In this document: in pieces, positions 40,773 to 45,298 of the stretch
How positions within the stretch are numbered: position 1 is the stretch's first letter
How the letters are laid out: every line of letters begins with the position of its first letter
NCBI GenBank assembly: GCA_018971065.1
Contig: JAGWVC010000020.1
Span: 1 to 45,298 of the forward strand
Direction of reading: 5' to 3'
Length of the DNA stretch: 45,298 nucleotides
Source: Sphingomonadales bacterium
Lineage (GTDB): Bacteria > Pseudomonadota > Alphaproteobacteria > Sphingomonadales > Sphingomonadaceae
Translations under genes and position numbers: made by a program
Notes under the pieces: model-generated
Told to the model about the DNA's origin: nothing
The model's input: the letters and a program-made list of their open reading frames with translations, nothing else
Database searches by the model: none

Positions 40773-41596
40773 TTGTTCGCCTTCCCTGCCTGGCCGCGCT
40801 GGTCGCGGTGTTGACGCCGCTTCCCGCGCTGGCCGCCCCCGCTGACGAGATTTCCGCGCTGAAGGCCGAAGTCGCCGGCTTGCGCCACCTGGCCGAAGCC
40901 GGCCGCGATCGCGGCGAGGTGGAGAACCTGTTCTCGCGCTACATGTACCTGCACAACGCCTTCCACGATCCCGAGATCATCCCGCTGTGGGCGAAGCGGG
41001 GGACGCCGGGCATCCGGGCGCAGTATTCGAACAATGGCGTCTATACATCGTGGGACAGCATCATGGCCTACCACGCGCAGCGCCCCAATCCGAAGGGCAA
41101 GCTGACCTTCCACTATGTGACCACGCCGCTGATCGAGGTGGCGGGCGACGGCCAGACCGCCAAGGGCCTGTGGGTGATGTCGGGCGTCGAATCGGGCCTG
41201 ACCGCCCCCGAAGCCGCCGCCCATGCCCCCGATTTCATGTACGAGAAGGGCGTGCTGGTCGACGGCAAGCGGGTGTGGATGCACACCGTTCTGGTGAAAT
41301 ACGGGGTCGATTTCATCCGGCAGGACGGCCAGTGGAAGATCTGGCATTTCCACTGCTTCGAGATTGCCCGTTCACCGTTCGGCCTGGGCTGGATTCCCTT
41401 CGCCGCGCAATCGCAGAACAACCCGTTCAGCGACGACCTGATGTACTTCGGCGAGGACGGCAAGCCGGTGCTGATGCCGAAACCCGACGGCCCGGTGACG
41501 ATGCGCAACAATCCCTATCGCACCGACACCGGGCAGGTGCTGGATGCGCCGCCGCCGGTTCCCTATCGAACCATCGGCGAGACGTTCGAGTATTGA
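40769..41596 (+). CDS. Exported SnoaL/NTF2-like protein
   Basis: 275 residues from the ATG at 40769 with AAAGGAG upstream. Signal peptide MIVRLPCLAALVAVLTPLPALA (cleavage near residue 22), a short coiled segment DEISALKAEVAGLRHLAEAGRDRGEVENLFSRYMYLHNAF, and a SnoaL-like cone with a His-rich WKIWHFHCFEIARSPFG end. The C-terminal 60 residues are an extension rich in Pro and Asn. Family members act as cyclases, isomerases or dehydratases on polycyclic aromatics; here it would work in the periplasm. Substrate unknown. The carboxylesterase gene follows in the same unit. Confidence 0.82.
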   Translation: MIVRLPCLAALVAVLTPLPALAAPADEISALKAEVAGLRHLAEAGRDRGEVENLFSRYMYLHNAFHDPEIIPLWAKRGTPGIRAQYSNNGVYTSWDSIMAYHAQRPNPKGKLTFHYVTTPLIEVAGDGQTAKGLWVMSGVESGLTAPEAAAHAPDFMYEKGVLVDGKRVWMHTVLVKYGVDFIRQDGQWKIWHFHCFEIARSPFGLGWIPFAAQSQNNPFSDDLMYFGEDGKPVLMPKPDGPVTMRNNPYRTDTGQVLDAPPPVPYRTIGETFEY

Positions 41597-41606
41597 GGAG
41601 GCGACG

Positions 41607-43160
41607 ATGCGGCATGTGCTGGCCGGCCTGTTTGGTCTGGCGCTTTCCTCCACCGCGCTCGCCGCACCGGTGGTCACGACCACCGGCGGTGGCCTGCGCG
41701 GCACCGTGCGGGCTGGGGTCGAGGCGTTTCGCGGCGTGCCGTATGCCGCCGCGCCGGTGGGAGAGCGCCGCTGGCGCGCGCCGCAGCCGCTGGCCCGCTG
41801 GCAGGGTCTGCGCGATGCGTCGCGGTTCGGCCCGGCCTGCGCGCAGGGGATTGCCGGGGCGTGGGGGCCATATTCGGCGGAGTTCATCGCCCAGCCGCCG
41901 ATCAGCGAGGATTGCCTGACGCTCAACCTGTGGAAGCCCGCCGGCAAGCGGCGCGGCCTGCCGGTGCTGGTCTTCGTCCACGGCGGCGCGTTCCAGGGCG
42001 GGGCGGGCAGCCTGCCGGTCTATGACGGCGCCGCGTTGGCACGACGCGGCGCGGTGGTCGTCACCATCAATTACCGTGTCGGCGTGTTCGGCTTTTTCGC
42101 GCATCCCGCGCTGCGCGGCGAGGATCAAGGCGGGGGCCGGGATGGTGGCGAGGGCAATTACGGCCTGCTTGACCAGCTTGCCGCGCTGCGCTGGGTGCGG
42201 GCCAACGCCGCCCGCTTCGGCGGCGATGGCGCGAATGTGACGCTGGCGGGCGAATCCGCCGGCGCGGCTTCGGTCAACGACCTGATGGTCTCGCCGCTGG
42301 CCAAGGGGCTGTTCGCCCGCGCGGTCTCGTTCAGCGGGCCAAGCATGGCGGTGGACGTGGGCACGATGGCCGATGGCGAGCGCGACGGTGTGGCGCTGGC
42401 AGCCAGGCTGGGCGCGGCCGATCCGGCGGCGTTGCGCGCGGTGCCAATGGACGCGCTGATCGCGGCGAGCCGGATGGCGCCGGTCGAAGGTGGCGGCCCG
42501 CCGCCGCTGGTGTGGCGCCCGCACCTGGATGGCGCGGTGCTGCCGTATGACCCGGTGAGGCCCGACGGTCCGCTGGCGGTCAACGTGCCGCTGCTGGGCG
42601 GCTACAACGCGGCGGAAATGATCGACCTCTCGGTGAACACGCCGGTCGCGTTCGAACAGGCGGTCCGCCGTCGCTATGGCACCTTCGCCGAACGCCTGCT
42701 AGCGCTGTACCCGCACGCCAGCGACGCCGAGGCCGTGGCAGCCAATGGGCTGATTGCCCGCGATCGCTATCTTGCCGGCCTACTGCTGTGGTCCCGCGCC
42801 CGCGTGCGGGCTTCGGGCCAACCGGTCCATGCCTACCTGCACGATCACACCTATCCGCCGGTGCGCGGGCAGGCGGCCTATGGCGCGTTCCATTCGTCGG
42901 AACTGGCCTATGTGTTCGGCAACCTCGTCGGCGACCGCACTTTCACGGCAGCGGATCGCGCGGTGGTGCGGCAATGGCAGGACCGGCTGCTGGCGTTCAT
43001 GCGCAGCGGCAATCCCGGCTGGCCGCGCGTGGGCAAAGACACCACGCGGGTCATGGCGCTGGGCGACCGGCCGGGCCTGCGCGCAGCGGTTTCCACCCCC
43101 GCACGCCTTGCCGCATTCCGTGACTACGCCGCCGGCGGCGGCAATCTCGGGCTGATGTAG
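41607..43160 (+). CDS. Exported type B carboxylesterase
   Basis: 517 residues; GAGGAGGC is upstream of the ATG at 41607. Signal peptide about residues 1-20 (LALSSTALAA). Alpha/beta hydrolase with oxyanion HGGAF at 125-129, nucleophile S217 in LAGESAGAAS, and the His in AFHSSELAYVFG. The EDCLTLNLWKP block is the type B signature. It would remove ester groups, such as acyl or aroyl decorations of plant glycosides, in the periplasm before uptake. It is the last gene of a three-gene unit and converges on the ThuA gene. Confidence 0.9.
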   Translation: MRHVLAGLFGLALSSTALAAPVVTTTGGGLRGTVRAGVEAFRGVPYAAAPVGERRWRAPQPLARWQGLRDASRFGPACAQGIAGAWGPYSAEFIAQPPISEDCLTLNLWKPAGKRRGLPVLVFVHGGAFQGGAGSLPVYDGAALARRGAVVVTINYRVGVFGFFAHPALRGEDQGGGRDGGEGNYGLLDQLAALRWVRANAARFGGDGANVTLAGESAGAASVNDLMVSPLAKGLFARAVSFSGPSMAVDVGTMADGERDGVALAARLGAADPAALRAVPMDALIAASRMAPVEGGGPPPLVWRPHLDGAVLPYDPVRPDGPLAVNVPLLGGYNAAEMIDLSVNTPVAFEQAVRRRYGTFAERLLALYPHASDAEAVAANGLIARDRYLAGLLLWSRARVRASGQPVHAYLHDHTYPPVRGQAAYGAFHSSELAYVFGNLVGDRTFTAADRAVVRQWQDRLLAFMRSGNPGWPRVGKDTTRVMALGDRPGLRAAVSTPARLAAFRDYAAGGGNLGLM

Positions 43161-43167
43161 CGACCGG

Positions 43168-44112
43168 CTATTTGGTCGGGTAATCCTTCGCTTCTTCCAG
43201 CACCGGCAGGGTCACCGCGCCGGTGGCCGCCCATTCGCTGCCGCGCAGCAGCAGCGTCTGCAGTGGCTGGAAGTGCAGCGACACCTCGTCGTGCCCCAGC
43301 GTGATCGCGAACACGCGGCCCTTGCCGTAATCGGCGGTCCACACCTGCGGATGGTCGCCGTCCATGCCCGGCATCGCCTTCAGCTTGTCAGGTGTGTAGG
43401 CGGCCACCGGATATTTCGGGCCGGTCAGTTTCGGATCGTAGGCGGCGGCGGGATCGTGCGCGGTGGCCAGCACGTGGATCTTCGCCTCCGGGTCGCGGGC
43501 CATCGCGGTGTACATGTCGTCGTTGTAAGTCCACACGAACTCGCGCATTCCGGCGGTGATCGGGTGCGTGCGGTCGATGATGTGGACCGGAAACGCGCCC
43601 GGCGGCGCGCGGCGGCTGGTTCCCGGCTCCATCACCGCGCCCACCAGCCGCTTGTATTCGGGAATGTCGCGTCCCCAGGTGAACGACGAGTGGTAGGCGA
43701 CGAGGCCGCCGCCCTCGCGCACGTACTGGTACAGCGCCGCGAACGCCGTGGGTTGCCAGAGGTGCTGCACCGGATCGGCGTAATTCCAGCGGCTGGAATA
43801 GTTGAGCAACACCACGTCGTAGCCCTTGAGGGTCGCCAGATCGCCGTGGTCGAAATCCTCGGTCACCCGCACGTCGAAGCGCCTGCTGTCGGTCAGCAGC
43901 GTGCGCAGCGCGTTGTTCACCCCGGTCCAGTCGTGTTCGTAGGAGTTCTGCCCCGAGATGATCAGCACCTTCAGCCGGGCTTCCTTCGGATTGACCGGGA
44001 TGGTCACGCGCTGGACGGTTTCGGGCGGGCGATAGTCGATGGTGACGATCACCTGCGCGGCGGCGGGCGCGGCAAGGCCGGCCAGCAGGACGGCAACCAG
44101 GGTCTTGTTCAT
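43168..44112 (-). CDS. Exported ThuA-domain protein
   Basis: 314 residues from the ATG at 44112, which overlaps the upstream symporter stop (ATGA). Signal peptide MNKTLVAVLLAGLAAPAAAQ. The ThuA glutamine-amidotransferase-like fold is visible: LKVLIISGQNSYEHDWTGVNNALRTLL, YDVVLLNYSSRWNY, EGGGLVAYHSSF, DRTHPITAGM and the late GKGRVFAITLGHDEVS. ThuA proteins belong to trehalose and 3-keto-sugar utilisation in rhizobia; their reaction is still poorly defined. It fits the 3-keto-glycoside theme of the region. Confidence 0.87.
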   Translation of the reverse strand: MNKTLVAVLLAGLAAPAAAQVIVTIDYRPPETVQRVTIPVNPKEARLKVLIISGQNSYEHDWTGVNNALRTLLTDSRRFDVRVTEDFDHGDLATLKGYDVVLLNYSSRWNYADPVQHLWQPTAFAALYQYVREGGGLVAYHSSFTWGRDIPEYKRLVGAVMEPGTSRRAPPGAFPVHIIDRTHPITAGMREFVWTYNDDMYTAMARDPEAKIHVLATAHDPAAAYDPKLTGPKYPVAAYTPDKLKAMPGMDGDHPQVWTADYGKGRVFAITLGHDEVSLHFQPLQTLLLRGSEWAATGAVTLPVLEEAKDYPTK

Positions 44113-45298
44113 GCCAGTTCTCCAGCAGGGGAAACGCGCCGATCGGGCCATGCCAGCGCCACCAGGGTCTGCGCCGCCAGCAACACCACCGCGCTGCCGT
44201 ACCAGGCCCAGCGGATCGCCCCGCGCGCGGTTTCGGTCACCGCGCCCGGCGCATAGTGGACATGCCCCAGCAGATAGGCGAACCCGGCGGTGCCCAGCGC
44301 CATGCCCACCTTGGTGGCCAGGCTGATGCCGGACGAGAGCAACCCCTCGCGGCGGCTGCCGAAGCGGGCCTCGTGGAAGTCCACCGTCTCGGCGATCATC
44401 GTGAACGCGGCCACGATCGTCACCGAGGTGGTCAGGCAGGCCAGGAAATACAGCGCCAGGAACGCCGCCGGGTTGCCTTCCGCCAGCGGCAGCAGCGCGA
44501 ACAGCAGCGCGGCGGTGGCCAGCACCAGCGCGCTGCCCCGGCGCAGCCCCATCCGTGCAAACCACGGCGGCGCGACGAACGAGGACAGCAGCAGCATCCC
44601 CGAAACCGCCGGCAGCATCACCGAGATCATCCACGGCCGGTGCAGCACCTCGATGGCGAAATAGGCGGTGGCGGCCATCATCACCCCGAAGCGGATGAAA
44701 TAGAGCAGGCAATAGCCGAAGCACACCAGCCACGCCCGGTTGCACAGCATCTCGCGCACGGCGGGCAGGATCGGGAAGCGCGGCGGTGCCGCATCCTCGC
44801 AGCGCTCATGGCAGTTGCGGTAAAGCGCGAGGGTGGCGATCAGGCCGATCGCGGCGAACAGCATGGCCACGGCGCGGAATCCCCGCCCCTCGTCCCCCCC
44901 GCCCAGCAGGCCCACCAGCGGCATCGTTGCCGCCGTGCCCAGCACCACCGAGACCGAGGTGCCCACCGAGCGCATTCCCGAAAGCTTCAGCCGGTCGCCG
45001 GTATCGCGCGTCATCATCGGCATCAGCGCGGTGTAGGGGATGGCCTGGAGCGACATCAGGATGCCCAGCGCCTTGAAGGTGACGAACGCGTAGACGATCT
45101 GTGCGGTCTGCGACGCGGCGGGTACGCGGAATAGCAGCACGGTCACGGCCGCATAAGGCAGCGCGTTGAACAGGAAATAGGGCCGCGTGCGCCCGCGCCG
45201 GCTGCGGGTGCGATCGACGGCGATGCCCACCGCGATGTCGATCACCGCATCCAGCAGCCGCGCCACCAGGAACACTGTCCCCACCGCCGCCGCCGGCA
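44109..45298 (-). CDS. GPH-family sugar:cation symporter, 5' truncated by the window
   Basis: 396 codons are visible and the frame stays open at the window edge, so the true start is outside; the GTG at 45284 is probably internal, since the family starts some 30-40 residues earlier. Signature RLLDAVIDIAVGIAVDRTRSRRGRTRPYFLFNALP matches the GPH (melibiose/glucuronide) symporters, along with LSLQAIPYTALMPMMTRDTGDRLKLSGMR. About 11 membrane segments are visible. It imports sugars or glycosides with protons or sodium. It is coupled to the ThuA gene. Confidence 0.9.
   Translation of the reverse strand, partial: PAAAVGTVFLVARLLDAVIDIAVGIAVDRTRSRRGRTRPYFLFNALPYAAVTVLLFRVPAASQTAQIVYAFVTFKALGILMSLQAIPYTALMPMMTRDTGDRLKLSGMRSVGTSVSVVLGTAATMPLVGLLGGGDEGRGFRAVAMLFAAIGLIATLALYRNCHERCEDAAPPRFPILPAVREMLCNRAWLVCFGYCLLYFIRFGVMMAATAYFAIEVLHRPWMISVMLPAVSGMLLLSSFVAPPWFARMGLRRGSALVLATAALLFALLPLAEGNPAAFLALYFLACLTTSVTIVAAFTMIAETVDFHEARFGSRREGLLSSGISLATKVGMALGTAGFAYLLGHVHYAPGAVTETARGAIRWAWYGSAVVLLAAQTLVALAWPDRRVSPAGELA

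Noticed and set aside
1..45298. tRNA, rRNA, CRISPR array, insertion sequence, phage or plasmid origin
   Set aside because: No cloverleaf, repeat-spacer array, transposase or integrase motif was seen on either strand by eye. A dedicated RNA search was not possible.

Overview
The window is a GC-rich, densely packed stretch of chromosome. It most resembles an alphaproteobacterium of the sphingomonad type (Novosphingobium/Sphingomonas-like). That placement is an inference from the TonB-dependent receptor with its AEIVVTAQKR-type plug start, the many SDR, VOC and FAD catabolic enzymes, start/stop overlaps (ATGA, GTGA, TGATG) at many junctions, and short hairpin repeats built around AAAAACCGGT. I see no rRNA, tRNA, CRISPR array, phage gene or insertion sequence. 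47 protein genes are called; the first and last are cut by the window edges.

Region by region. (1) 1-5876, plus strand: the 3' part of a soluble NAD-type formate dehydrogenase alpha subunit and its delta subunit, then a tightly coupled run of a ketosteroid-isomerase-related protein, a GNAT acetyltransferase, a nitrilase-family amidohydrolase and PabB. (2) 6101-10501, plus: a TonB receptor, a DenD-like NAD epimerase/dehydratase and a LysR regulator. (3) 10502-14656: an HxlR regulator divergent from an SDR, a PYROXD2/phytoene-desaturase-like flavoprotein and a 76-residue protein; then a YqjI-like PadR regulator with a His/Gly/Arg-rich tail, a 16-bp palindrome in front, and a DUF2218 gene behind. 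(4) 14796-18123, plus: two paralogous two-domain extradiol-type (VOC) dioxygenases around a flavin aromatic hydroxylase, a hydroxylate-then-meta-cleave module. (5) 18146-26622: a seven-gene minus-strand operon (HisD-like dehydrogenase, SDR, cyclase, alpha/beta hydrolase, VOC protein, O-methyltransferase, ABM monooxygenase) divergent from a four-gene plus-strand operon (FAH-family hydrolase, cupin, GlcG/HbpS-like protein, SDR). These look like lower-pathway genes. (6) 26678-29390, minus: pentapeptide-repeat protein, MFS transporter and an SDR whose catalytic Tyr is His. (7) 29423-45298: GMC oxidoreductase divergent from a DUF6379 + TIM-barrel pair; TetR; MFS; Rieske oxygenase; a second DUF6379 + TIM-barrel pair in an operon with MBL hydrolase, DUF1080 (3-keto-glycoside hydrolase family) and a nucleoside hydrolase; then DoxX-like, SnoaL-like and carboxylesterase genes, a ThuA protein and a GPH sugar symporter.

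The most interesting content is in region 7. DUF6379 + TIM-barrel pairs are the beta and alpha subunits of bacterial C-glycoside deglycosidases (CarB/CarC and DgpB/DgpC type), which cleave the C-C bond of 3-oxo-C-glycosides. Two divergent pairs occur here. One sits beside a GMC flavoprotein, the family of the CarA 3-oxidase; the other is co-transcribed with DUF1080. With the hydroxylase and extradiol module of region 4, the window can be read as a system that imports plant C- or O-glycosides of aromatics (flavonoid-like), oxidises the sugar at C3, removes it, and opens the aglycone ring. The integration is hypothesis. The family assignments rest on sequence motifs read by eye.

Two candidate regulons were found by reading the intergenic DNA. 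A GAA-N6-TTC dyad occurs four times at the promoters of the glycoside region (31046, 31103, 34749, 40230), with a TetR gene in the middle. A motif ATAGT-R-TCGAT-N8-ATCGA occurs upstream of both the HisD-like operon (23693) and the MFS gene (28662).
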